Notes: generated from the letters alone by a model not told the origin. Shown: positions 1-6,713, counted from the first letter of the stretch. The stretch is 9,131 nt of DNA from JBBRHH01 sp038222915 (GCA_038222915.1 JBBRHH010000225.1:1-9131), one strand, 5' to 3'. Program-made: numbers and translations.

Positions 1-446
1 ACTTTACCGACGCCGACAGGGAAGAGATCACCAAGCTGATCGTGGAACCGCGCGCGTTCATGAAGAGCCAGCCGACGATTTTTCGCGGAGATCACGATCG
101 GTGCACGGTTTTGATCCATCAGCTTCGCGAAAACGCCTTCGACAGCGGCGCGGCCGACGAGGTGATCTGGCGGATGGAGCTCTGGTACTACAAGTTCGAG
201 CGCGGCGGCTGGATGCGCGTTCAGGTGCAGGATCGTAACATCTGGCGCGAGCGGTTCTCGCGGCAGCAGTATCAGGATGCGATGAAAAAGACGAAGTGGC
301 TTCCGGAGCTGGGCGGTTTGACGATCTCGAAGAGTGAAACTTCGAAGACGGTGGTCGTCACCACACTTACGCCGCCTGCGAAACTTCCAACGACTGCGCC
401 CGCCCACGCGCCAACCGGCGAGCGGGTGCCATTTGGCGCGGAGTAG
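1..446 (+). CDS. Hypothetical protein, C-terminal part (5' end outside window)
   Basis: The reading frame is open from the window edge (first full codon at position 3) to TAG at 444-446, so about 147 C-terminal residues are visible. A GTG at 42 could be read as a start, but no Shine-Dalgarno sequence precedes it and the frame stays open upstream, so I treat the gene as truncated by the window. I do not recognise the family. The visible part has a polar, aromatic and basic segment (WRMELWYYKFERGGWMRVQV, then RNIWRERFSRQQYQDAMKK). It ends in a Thr/Pro/Ala-rich tail of roughly 35 residues that looks disordered. No membrane segment is visible. The last 80 bp overlap the 3' end of the convergent gene on the other strand. 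No function is proposed. Confidence 0.6.
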   Translation, partial: FTDADREEITKLIVEPRAFMKSQPTIFRGDHDRCTVLIHQLRENAFDSGAADEVIWRMELWYYKFERGGWMRVQVQDRNIWRERFSRQQYQDAMKKTKWLPELGGLTISKSETSKTVVVTTLTPPAKLPTTAPAHAPTGERVPFGAE

Positions 447-1401
447 CCTTGGCAGATGAAGTTCGGACGGCTTCCAGAAGCACGAGCAGATCGGCCGGGT
501 TGCGGGAAAGTTGAACCTGACAGCAACGGGAGCGGTTGGCGATCTTAAGGGCGAGTTCCGGGCCGCGGCCGTTGGGGCGAAGATCTGCGATTGGCCAGTA
601 GGCTCGCAGGGCGTCGGCAGCCGGGAGGGAGGCAAGTTGGTGCATGTGGGCCGTCCCGCGTCGACCCGGGTCGGCGATAACCACGGCATTGCACGCCGCC
701 CTGCTCTCGTGGCAATTCAGCTCTTCACTCAGGTTGACCCAGCGCGAAAGGCCCAGCGCTGTCGTCTTTCGACCTATGGGGGAGAAGGCGCGTTCGGTCG
801 CCCCCGAACACTCAAGCAACTCCAACTGGCCGGCCTGGTCGCGGACGGCCGTCCATCGCTGGCTGACGATCTGGTAGCCAGCGTTGGCGAGCACGCGCAG
901 TTCGGCCTCCAGCGAAAACGGCGCAACCAGCAGGATTCCAAAACCGTCGCGCACGACAGAGATGGCCGGTACCAGCGATAAGCCTTGCGAGCGAAGGACT
1001 TGCGATAGCGGCCAGAGGACGCACCGTTCGAACACGTAAGTTGGATCAAGGCCGGGTCGATCGAGCACCCAGCTTTGCCAGTGCCCCTTTAGCAGGTCGA
1101 TCTCGATCAGGCCCGCCCGTTCATCGACGAGCCAGAATCGCTCGTCCTGTTGGTATAGCTCAACTAGTTCATGGCCAACAGGAAGCCGCAAGGCGGCCGG
1201 CGAGAGGCGGGCAAGGATTTCTTCTTCGTTGTAAGGTCCGGTAATTCCGATTGTTGCGCGTACGCCATCTGTCACCTCGCCCGCTTTGAAACTGGGGAGA
1301 TCGTGACTGATCTGGCTGGCAATGGATTCGAGCGAACAGCGGATGCGAACCGGCAATCCGTGGACGATTAACTCAATGTCATTCCGGTAGTTATGATTCA
1401 C
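367..1401 (-). CDS. HPr-kinase-like (PEPCK-fold) protein with degenerate P-loop, probable pseudokinase
   Basis: This 344-residue protein starts at GTG 1401, with GAGGAG six bases upstream. Residues about 128-185 follow the layout of HPr-kinase/phosphorylase-like proteins: a hydrophobic LWPLSQVLRSQG helix, a VVRDGFGILLV strand, the Walker A position, a helix, then AGYQIVSQRW. In active relatives these last parts read roughly GxSGSGKST and AGxxLLSDD. Here the P-loop position reads APFSLEAEL (160-168), with alanine at the expected lysine, and the acidic pair is replaced by QR. The usual histidine before the strand is a proline. It therefore probably cannot bind or transfer phosphate in the normal way. 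The C-terminal 30 residues are basic and disordered in appearance and overlap the neighbouring convergent gene. Fold assignment is by pattern only and moderate; an unrelated hypothetical protein remains possible. The strand choice is firmer, because the frame is long and well initiated. Confidence 0.55.
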   Translation of the reverse strand: MNHNYRNDIELIVHGLPVRIRCSLESIASQISHDLPSFKAGEVTDGVRATIGITGPYNEEEILARLSPAALRLPVGHELVELYQQDERFWLVDERAGLIEIDLLKGHWQSWVLDRPGLDPTYVFERCVLWPLSQVLRSQGLSLVPAISVVRDGFGILLVAPFSLEAELRVLANAGYQIVSQRWTAVRDQAGQLELLECSGATERAFSPIGRKTTALGLSRWVNLSEELNCHESRAACNAVVIADPGRRGTAHMHQLASLPAADALRAYWPIADLRPNGRGPELALKIANRSRCCQVQLSRNPADLLVLLEAVRTSSAKATPRQMAPARRLARGRAQSLEVSQAA

Positions 1402-1407
1402 GCCGGG

Positions 1408-1413
1408 CTCCTC
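1408..1413 (-). promoter_or_regulatory. Shine-Dalgarno sequence supporting the GTG start at 1401
   Basis: On the minus strand this reads GAGGAG and lies six bases before GTG 1401-1399. The good match and spacing decide the start of the HPr-kinase-like gene, although the start codon is not ATG. Confidence 0.6.
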
Positions 1414-1436
1414 TATCTTTTCACGGAAATGCCGAT

Positions 1437-1448
1437 TTGACGGGTCAA
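1437..1448. repeat. Short inverted repeat TTGAC-GG-GTCAA in the divergent intergenic region
   Basis: Two perfect 5-base arms separated by GG lie 36 bases upstream of the minus-strand GTG and about 120 bases before the M16 operon's TATAAT. The position between two divergent genes would suit a small operator. An arm length of five bases can easily occur by chance, and no known regulator motif is recognised. The rest of the 1402-1593 intergenic stretch holds only the promoter-like and ribosome-binding elements listed separately. Confidence 0.2.
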
Positions 1449-1532
1449 CAATTTCTTATCGGAAAAGGTCGATGGGATACTTCAAAGCCAGTCCGTGACG
1501 GTCATCCCTCCCTTGTTCGCCCGGTCCGGCCC

Positions 1533-1560
1533 TTTCCCGAACGGTACGGACGTCTATAAT
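1533..1560 (+). promoter_or_regulatory. Candidate sigma-70-type promoter for the M16 operon
   Basis: A perfect TATAAT -10 element lies at 1555-1560. The best -35 at acceptable spacing is TTTCCC at 1533-1538 (16-base spacer), which matches TTGACA at only three positions, and there is no extended -10 TG. Transcription would begin near 1567 and give a leader of about 27 bases that contains the ribosome binding site. A weak -35 suggests either modest expression or help from an activator. Confidence 0.4.
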
Positions 1561-1582
1561 TCTCGAACGACGAAAACCAGAT

Positions 1583-1588
1583 AGGAGA
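1583..1588 (+). promoter_or_regulatory. Shine-Dalgarno AGGAGA deciding the TTG start at 1594
   Basis: AGGAGA ends five bases before TTG 1594-1596. No ATG or GTG in this frame has comparable support, so translation of the first M16 gene most likely begins at this rare TTG codon. Confidence 0.6.
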
Positions 1589-1593
1589 GTGCG

Positions 1594-2868
1594 TTGCCCG
1601 ACCAGTATCTTCAGCACACTTTTGTGAACGGACTCACGCTGTTGGGGGAAAAAATGCCCGGAATGCACTCGGCAGCGATGACGCTGCTGGTGCCCGCGGG
1701 ATCCGCCAACGACCCTCTGAAATCCACCGGCGCGGCCACCATCCTCTCGGATCTGGTGCTTCGCGGCGCGGGCGACCGCGACAGCCGGCAACTTACTGAA
1801 TATCTCGACCGATTGGGATTGCAGCGATCAAGCAGCGCTGGCGTTCACAATACGCGTCTGGGATGCGCTGCCCTGGCGGCGCGGGTAATGGATGGACTGG
1901 AAACTTACGCCGACATCGTTCGACGGCCTCACCTGCCCGAGCCGGGCTTCGAGGCGGCCAAGGATCTGGCGTTGCAGGCGCTGGAAGGGATCGAAGACGA
2001 GCCACGGCAGAAGGTCTTGATCAAGCTGCGGGAGGCGTCGTTTCCGTGGCCTTACGGGCGAAACTCCATGGGCAAGGAAGAGGAGATTGAGAACATGGAG
2101 TTGGAGGGTATTCGGGAGGATTTCCGCAGGCGCTATTGCCCGCACGGCGCTATCCTGGCGATGGCCGGGAATATTGATTTTGGACTGATGAAGTCGGAAG
2201 TCGAAAAGCATTTTGGCGACTGGATCGGCAAAGGTGTTTCCCCCCCTACTCCGGTCCCGGCCTCGCCGAGCATCCTGCACGAAGACCATCAGAGCGAGCA
2301 GACGCAGATCGGCATCGCCTACCCGGCCATTCCAGAAACCGACCCGAACTATTACACGCTTCGGCTGGCAACGGAAGTGCTGAGCGGCGGCATGTCCGGG
2401 CGGCTGTTCACCGAAGTGCGCGAGAAGCGCGGCCTGGTCTATAACGTCTGGGCGGGCTACACCAGCCTGAAGGATTTCGGCAGCATCATGGGCTACGCGG
2501 GCACGAGCAACGACCGCGCCCAGGCGACGCTCGACCAGTTCATCATCGAGTTGTATCGCTTGAGCGAAGGCATTACCGCCGCCGAGCTGGACCGCGCCAA
2601 GATCGGGCTGAAGGCGGCAACCATCATGCAGGGTGAATCGACCAGCTCACGGGCTGGGGCAATCGCCCACGACTTTTTCACGCGCGGCCGGATACGCACG
2701 CTGGATGAAATAAAGGACGCAATTGATGGAGTCGGCCTGGACCAGGTGAACAGCTATTTGAAGGCCAACCCGCCCGGCCCGTTTACGATTGTGACAGTTG
2801 GACCCAAGCCGCTGACGGTATCGAAGACCTGGAACTCTGTCCTCAAGGATGAAGGAACACGCGCATGA
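1594..2868 (+). CDS. M16 peptidase-family protein, non-catalytic (R/Y motif) subunit
   Basis: This is a 424-residue, two-lobed M16B-type protein of normal length for the family. The N-terminal lobe has the expected fold cues (NGLTLLGEKMPG, then VPAGSAND). The zinc site HxxEH is absent: the position that reads HYLEH in the partner gene reads TILSD here (residues 49-53). The C-terminal lobe keeps the substrate-binding R/Y motif SGRLFTEVREKRGLVY, with R276 and Y283. This is the pattern of the non-catalytic subunit of heterodimeric M16B peptidases, comparable in principle to the alpha subunit of mitochondrial processing peptidase. No signal peptide is evident at the chosen TTG start. The gene is first in an apparent operon with a lipoprotein gene and a catalytic M16 gene. 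Family assignment is secure; the heterodimer role is inferred. Confidence 0.88.
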   Translation: MPDQYLQHTFVNGLTLLGEKMPGMHSAAMTLLVPAGSANDPLKSTGAATILSDLVLRGAGDRDSRQLTEYLDRLGLQRSSSAGVHNTRLGCAALAARVMDGLETYADIVRRPHLPEPGFEAAKDLALQALEGIEDEPRQKVLIKLREASFPWPYGRNSMGKEEEIENMELEGIREDFRRRYCPHGAILAMAGNIDFGLMKSEVEKHFGDWIGKGVSPPTPVPASPSILHEDHQSEQTQIGIAYPAIPETDPNYYTLRLATEVLSGGMSGRLFTEVREKRGLVYNVWAGYTSLKDFGSIMGYAGTSNDRAQATLDQFIIELYRLSEGITAAELDRAKIGLKAATIMQGESTSSRAGAIAHDFFTRGRIRTLDEIKDAIDGVGLDQVNSYLKANPPGPFTIVTVGPKPLTVSKTWNSVLKDEGTRA

Positions 2869-3221
2869 GAAATTCTTTATTGCTGGCCTCTCTCTATTGG
2901 GGCGCCGCGATCCTTGGTTGCAATTCCCAGCCGGCCAGCAACCCCGGGACGCCGGCGGTGCGCCACGCGACGGAGGACGTCATGGGCAAGTTCGCCGGCG
3001 TCAGGGGAAACGCCGTCCTGGTGGATGTGCTGGCGTCGCCCGGAAGTTCGAAACCGAGCACGATTTCGATTCCGCTTGCGCCGGATACGCGGATTATGGT
3101 GGACGGTGAAAAATCGCCGATCACGAAAATTGAAAAAGGGCGGGATGTGCTGGTGCTGCGTGAAGTGAACGGTTTTGCATTGGACGTGAGCACGCTCAAC
3201 CTCCCCGCTCCGCGCCGCTAG
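2865..3221 (+). CDS. Small probable lipoprotein between the two M16 genes
   Basis: This 118-residue protein has a hydrophobic N-terminus after MRN and a lipobox-like ILGC ending at Cys19. The leucine at -2 is slightly atypical, so lipidation is likely rather than certain. The mature part of about 100 residues is beta-rich. It has the rhythm of small OB-like or barrel domains: alternating hydrophobic strands, a 'PDTRIMVDGEKSPITKIEKG' segment, then VLVLREVNG. I do not recognise a named family. The ATG overlaps the stop of the upstream M16 gene in an ATGA arrangement, with AAGGA eight bases before it, so translation is probably coupled. The catalytic M16 gene follows after 54 bases. The placement suggests an envelope-anchored partner or substrate of the M16 pair, which is inference. 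Confidence 0.7.
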   Translation: MRNSLLLASLYWGAAILGCNSQPASNPGTPAVRHATEDVMGKFAGVRGNAVLVDVLASPGSSKPSTISIPLAPDTRIMVDGEKSPITKIEKGRDVLVLREVNGFALDVSTLNLPAPRR

Positions 3222-3275
3222 GTCGCAACCTACAATTGAACGGTTTGCTTTCGTCGCATTTTGAGCAGGAAAAAT

Positions 3276-4535
3276 ATGGCCCTTACGTTTCATCATCAGC
3301 AACTTTTAAATGGCCTTGATGTGGTCGCTGAGATCAATCCCGATTCACATTCGATTGCGGTGGGCATGTTTGTAAAGACCGGCGCGCGCGACGAAGAGGT
3401 GAACATCAACGGCGTCTCACATTACCTCGAGCACATGATGTTCAAGGGCTCCGAGAAATACAGTTGGGAAGACGTCAACCGGATCTTTGACGAAATGGGC
3501 GCCCGCTACAACGCGTTTACGTCGCAGGAAATGACGGCCTATTACGCGAACGTACTCCCCGAATTCACCGAACGGGCGATTGAGCACCTGGCGCACCTGC
3601 TGCGGCCGGCCATTCGTCAGAGCGACTTCGACACCGAGAAGAAGGTGATCCTTGAAGAGATCGCGATGTATCTCGATGACCCCGGTCACAAGCTGTATGA
3701 GAGGGTGATGCAGGAACACTTCGCGGGGCATCCGCTATCGCTGAGCGTGCTGGGCCCGGCCGAGTCTATTCAGAAGCTGCACCGAGATCAGATGCACAAC
3801 TATTTCACGTCGCGCTACGGGCCGGGGAATATGGTGGTGGCGGCGACGGGCCGGGTGGATTTTCCGGAACTGGTGGCTCTGGCGGAGAAGTATTGTGGCC
3901 AGTGGCCGCGTGTGAACGCACCGCGGGTTCAACCGTGCCCGGCGCACGAATCGAAACGCAAGGTGATGACCGATCCGAAGCTGAATCGCTATTACACGAT
4001 GGCGATGACGCCGGGCCCGAGCGCTCAGGATGAGCGGCGCTTTGCGGCCCGCGTTCTGGCGGACGTGGTTGGAGATACGGACGGCAGCCGGCTGTATTGG
4101 GCGCTCGTGGACAATGCGATTGCGGAGGAGGCTGACTTTGGCTTTTATCCGCACGATCAATGCGGCAGCTTTTACATTTACCTGGTGAGCGATCCGGAAC
4201 GCGCCGACGAGGCGTTGAAGATTGCCCTGGCCGAGTTGAACAAGGTGCGCTACGACCTCAAGGACGATGAGGTGGAGCGGGCGAAGAACAAGATCGCCAG
4301 TAGCCTTGTTTTGCAGGGTGAAGTGCCGCTGGGCCGGATGCGGTCGATCGGCGGGCAGTGGATGTACAACAAGGAATACCGCTCGCTGGACGAGGACATG
4401 AAGACGCTGATGGCGATCACGCCGGCGTCGCTGCGGCAGTTGATGAAGGATTTTCCGTTTGATCAGATGACGATTGTGTCGCTTGGGCCGGGAGACACGA
4501 AGGCGGCGGAAGAGGCCGTTGCAACGCCGGCATAA
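3276..4535 (+). CDS. M16 zinc metallopeptidase, catalytic subunit
   Basis: This 419-residue M16B-type peptidase has the inverted zinc motif HYLEH at residues 49-53: H49 and H53 as ligands, E52 as the general base. The third ligand is probably E128 in VILEEIAMYLDD, 75 residues after H53. The N-terminal lobe is otherwise canonical (VKTGARDE, GVSHYLEHMMFKGS, NAFTSQEMTAYYANV). In the C-terminal lobe the R/Y motif is lost: the aligned segment reads SRLYWALVDNAIAEEA, with Val278 and Glu285 where the upstream paralogue has Arg and Tyr. It should therefore supply zinc chemistry while the other subunit supplies substrate binding. I chose ATG 3276 because GCAGGA ends five bases before it; an in-frame TTG at 3261 lacks such a site and only adds five residues. 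There is no obvious signal peptide. The family is certain; the natural substrate is unknown. Confidence 0.92.
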   Translation: MALTFHHQQLLNGLDVVAEINPDSHSIAVGMFVKTGARDEEVNINGVSHYLEHMMFKGSEKYSWEDVNRIFDEMGARYNAFTSQEMTAYYANVLPEFTERAIEHLAHLLRPAIRQSDFDTEKKVILEEIAMYLDDPGHKLYERVMQEHFAGHPLSLSVLGPAESIQKLHRDQMHNYFTSRYGPGNMVVAATGRVDFPELVALAEKYCGQWPRVNAPRVQPCPAHESKRKVMTDPKLNRYYTMAMTPGPSAQDERRFAARVLADVVGDTDGSRLYWALVDNAIAEEADFGFYPHDQCGSFYIYLVSDPERADEALKIALAELNKVRYDLKDDEVERAKNKIASSLVLQGEVPLGRMRSIGGQWMYNKEYRSLDEDMKTLMAITPASLRQLMKDFPFDQMTIVSLGPGDTKAAEEAVATPA

Positions 4536-4560
4536 TCGCGTCCCTACTGCGTCTGTGGGT

Positions 4561-6582
4561 TTACGGATTCCCGGCCTGCAGATCTGTCGGGACGGCCATC
4601 TTCCAGATGGCCCATTCGCCGCCGCGATTTGAGCGGAAGAAGATGGCGTCGCCTTTGGGGCTCCAGACGGGGCGATCATCCCAGCTTCCATTCGTCGTGA
4701 TCTGGATGGGCGCGTCCGGCTTGGCAAGGTCCATGACCCAGATGTCGTAGTTGTTGCGCTTGTCTTCGTCGAGGCCGCGATCGGAGACGAAGGCGAGCTT
4801 CTTGCCGTTGGGGCTCCAGGCCGCGTCGGTTTCGTCGCTGTCGGGCGTCTTGGTGATGTTGGTGGGGATGAGCTTGCCGACGAGCGGATAGACGAACAGA
4901 TCGCGCTTGCCGGTTTTTTCGTTGACGTCGGAAACCAGCAGCGTGTTGATGTCGGCGGGGTTGAGGCGCGGCTGTGCGCCGCCGGCCTGGGTAAGATCGG
5001 TTCGCCCGACCTTACCAATTTCCGTCATGTAAATCCGCGAATCAGACCGGTTGTCGACCAGGCCCTGATAATACAGCTTGCCGATCGGATCGAGCACCGG
5101 CCAAAGATCATTGGTCTGATCGTTGGTGAGCTGCGCGAAACCGCCTTCGCCGCTTGCCATGATGCGCCAGATGGATTGGCGTTTTCCTCCGCGATTGGAG
5201 GAGAAGAGAATCTCCTTGCCGTCAGCGGTGAAGCAGGGATGCAGATCGAGGCTCTTGCCGTCGGATAGGTCTTTCACGCCGGGGTTGCCGTCGACGCTGA
5301 TTTGTTTGAGAGTGGCGCGGAGATCGCCTTTTTCGGGAGAGCTGAGGACCGAGAAGACGAGAAGGCCATCGCGCGATGAAGAGAGGGAGTCGATCTGCGT
5401 ATCCTTCGGCAGTGCGGTGACTTTCACAGGCTGAGATCGGCCAACACCTTCGTTGACGTCTTTGCGTGCGATGGTGCGCGTTATCTTCGGAACGATCTGC
5501 CAGCTATCGCCGGTGCGCTCCGGGACTGCGCTCAAGAGCGGCACGAGCACCGTCTTGATCTCCTTGAGCGGAACGACGTAATCGGTCTTACCCTCTTCCC
5601 AGGCGATGGTGAGCGTTTCGGGCGACCACTCGGAAGTTGCAGTCTTGCGGCTGACGACGGCGGCGTATGTCCGTGGTTTGCCCGTGTCATCGGGTGCAAA
5701 AGTCAGTGTGACAATGGCCGCGCCGGAAGCGTCGGGCGGGATAGGCTTGTCGTCGATGGCGACGGTTGCGCCGGCGGGCTCGGAGACGATCTTCACGGTC
5801 TTGGTGAATGGCTTGAGGTCAAACTTGTAGTCGGCCTTCGCCTCGTCCCAACTGATCTGCTGTTCGAGCGGCCCGTAGCCCGGCTTGACGATCTTGAGCT
5901 TGTAGAAGCCCCACTGGTTGGTCTGTGGATCGGTGGTGAACGGAACATCCTTTTCGGTCAGTGGCGTCGTTCCCAGCTCACGGTCATCGAGATAAACATG
6001 CGCGCCCTGCGGTGACGAGCTCACGTTGATGCTCTTGCGCATAGGCTGGAGCATCACATTCCAGGTCAGCTCTTTGTCGGCGCCGGAGATGGTCTTCTCC
6101 ACTTTCTGGAACCCAAGGCGCTCCACGCCGATGCGATAGGTTGTCCAGACTTTGTTCTCGTCTGGAGAAAATTCCAGCTCGCCTCCCCATATCTTGACCG
6201 GCGCTTTTGTCATGGGCTTGCCATTGACGGTGATGTTGGCCGCGAGCGGCTCCACGTTGACCTTGACGAAGCGCGTGCCCGGCTTGAGCTCGATCGTCAC
6301 GTCAGTCGACGATTCAAAATGAACACTCTCCGTCGCGTCGGCAAAGCCGGCTTTGGTGGCGGTGATCACGTGCGATTCGGTGGTGCTGGAGAATCGAATC
6401 GGTGAAACTACTGGCGCGATTCCTTGCGGTATTCCGTCGACTTTGATCTGAGCGCCAGTCGGTTTGGAGTCGATGTTGAAGTTGCGGGTGGTGGTGCAGC
6501 CGATGAGGGATGAGAAAAGGAGAGCAAGCAGTGCGGGGACGCGGCAGAACGGATGCGCTGTAATGGGGTGGAGACGGTGCAT
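4561..6582 (-). CDS. Lipoprotein with four PEGA-like repeats and a TolB-like beta-propeller
   Basis: This 673-residue protein has a signal peptide ending in a perfect lipobox LIGC (Cys29), so it should be envelope-anchored. Four PEGA-type beta repeats follow at about 34-100, 105-180, 183-258 and 261-340. Each opens like 'SxPxGAxVxVDxxxxG' and closes on an LKP/LQP-like strand; the last two share W-(D/E)-E-x-K-x-DY. PEGA domains are common in surface proteins and are thought to bind envelope components. Residues about 396-662 hold six WD40-like/TolB-type blades with marks such as FTADGKEILFSSNRGG, AWSPNGKKLAFVSDRG and VWSPKGDAIFFRSNRGG. TolB's own N-terminal domain is missing, so this is not TolB itself. 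ATG 6582 has no Shine-Dalgarno sequence; a promoter candidate almost abuts it. The stop is 25 bases from the convergent M16 gene, with no terminator seen between. The binding role is inferred. Confidence 0.82.
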   Translation of the reverse strand: MHRLHPITAHPFCRVPALLALLFSSLIGCTTTRNFNIDSKPTGAQIKVDGIPQGIAPVVSPIRFSSTTESHVITATKAGFADATESVHFESSTDVTIELKPGTRFVKVNVEPLAANITVNGKPMTKAPVKIWGGELEFSPDENKVWTTYRIGVERLGFQKVEKTISGADKELTWNVMLQPMRKSINVSSSPQGAHVYLDDRELGTTPLTEKDVPFTTDPQTNQWGFYKLKIVKPGYGPLEQQISWDEAKADYKFDLKPFTKTVKIVSEPAGATVAIDDKPIPPDASGAAIVTLTFAPDDTGKPRTYAAVVSRKTATSEWSPETLTIAWEEGKTDYVVPLKEIKTVLVPLLSAVPERTGDSWQIVPKITRTIARKDVNEGVGRSQPVKVTALPKDTQIDSLSSSRDGLLVFSVLSSPEKGDLRATLKQISVDGNPGVKDLSDGKSLDLHPCFTADGKEILFSSNRGGKRQSIWRIMASGEGGFAQLTNDQTNDLWPVLDPIGKLYYQGLVDNRSDSRIYMTEIGKVGRTDLTQAGGAQPRLNPADINTLLVSDVNEKTGKRDLFVYPLVGKLIPTNITKTPDSDETDAAWSPNGKKLAFVSDRGLDEDKRNNYDIWVMDLAKPDAPIQITTNGSWDDRPVWSPKGDAIFFRSNRGGEWAIWKMAVPTDLQAGNP

Positions 6583-6592
6583 AAGTGAATGA

Positions 6593-6621
6593 CGAATACT
6601 GGAAACGGCGCTGGATGTAAA
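6593..6621 (-). promoter_or_regulatory. Candidate promoter giving a near-leaderless mRNA for the PEGA-propeller lipoprotein
   Basis: On the minus strand TTTACA (6621-6616) and TATTCG (6598-6593) are separated by exactly 17 bases. They match five and four positions of the -35 and -10 consensus. The start of transcription would fall near 6586, only a few bases before ATG 6582. That fits the lack of a Shine-Dalgarno sequence before this gene. The match is imperfect and untested. Confidence 0.35.
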
Positions 6622-6646
6622 TGTTTTCGGACGTGTTCCGACATCC
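6613..6646. repeat. Nested inverted repeats in the divergent intergenic region
   Basis: TCGGA (6627-6631) and TCCGA (6637-6641) form a symmetric 15-base element around CGTGT. A second pair, GGATGT (6613-6618) and ACATCC (6641-6646), flanks it and shares base 6641. The element sits next to, and partly over, the -35 of the minus-strand promoter candidate, so a regulator site is conceivable. I recognise no specific regulator motif. The remainder of the 135-base gap is GC-rich without other evident signals, apart from the hairpin at 6690-6713. Confidence 0.25.
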
Positions 6647-6689
6647 GTCGCGCGGACGCGAATCGTCCAGACGCGGTGGTCCGGTGAGG

Positions 6690-6713
6690 CGGCGGCCTTG
6701 CCGGCGTTTTTTT
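6690..6713 (+). terminator. Terminator-like hairpin plus T7 just before the protease gene
   Basis: CGGC (6693-6696) pairs with GCCG (6700-6703) around a CTT loop. A G-G mismatch and two further pairs (6690-6691 with 6705-6706) extend the stem, and seven T follow at 6707-6713. This has the form of a weak intrinsic terminator on the plus strand, yet it lies five bases before the first possible start codon of the protease and has no plus-strand gene upstream. It could attenuate the protease leader or block stray transcription. The stem is short, so confidence is low. Confidence 0.25.

Noticed and set aside
42..44. GTG 42 as a true start of the first gene
   Set aside because: The frame is open to the window edge and no ribosome binding site precedes the GTG.
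511..981. Plus-strand open frame of 156 codons opposite the HPr-kinase-like gene
   Set aside because: It has no recognisable domain and lies wholly inside a longer minus-strand frame that has a good ribosome binding site and family-like pattern.
1828..2289. Minus-strand open frame of 153 codons inside the first M16 gene
   Set aside because: It is antisense to a securely identified gene and shows no domain signature.
3231..3236. TACAAT as an internal promoter for the catalytic M16 gene
   Set aside because: It has no usable -35 at suitable spacing, and the short 54-base gap fits read-through from the upstream operon genes.
3261..3275. TTG 3261 as start of the catalytic M16 gene
   Set aside because: ATG 3276 has GCAGGA at ideal spacing, and the five extra residues add no feature.
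4536..4560. Terminator between the convergent M16 and PEGA-propeller genes
   Set aside because: Only a three-base CCC/GGG pairing is possible and no T run follows.
3735..5018. Minus-strand open frame of 427 codons across the M16/PEGA junction
   Set aside because: It lies antisense to the certain catalytic M16 gene and out of frame with the PEGA-propeller gene. Its translation is a Ser/Thr/Pro/Arg-rich then His/Arg-rich composition typical of shadow frames in GC-rich DNA.
4561..6582. Calling this gene tolB
   Set aside because: The propeller resembles TolB, but the N-terminal TolB domain is replaced by PEGA-like repeats, and no tol-pal neighbours are present.
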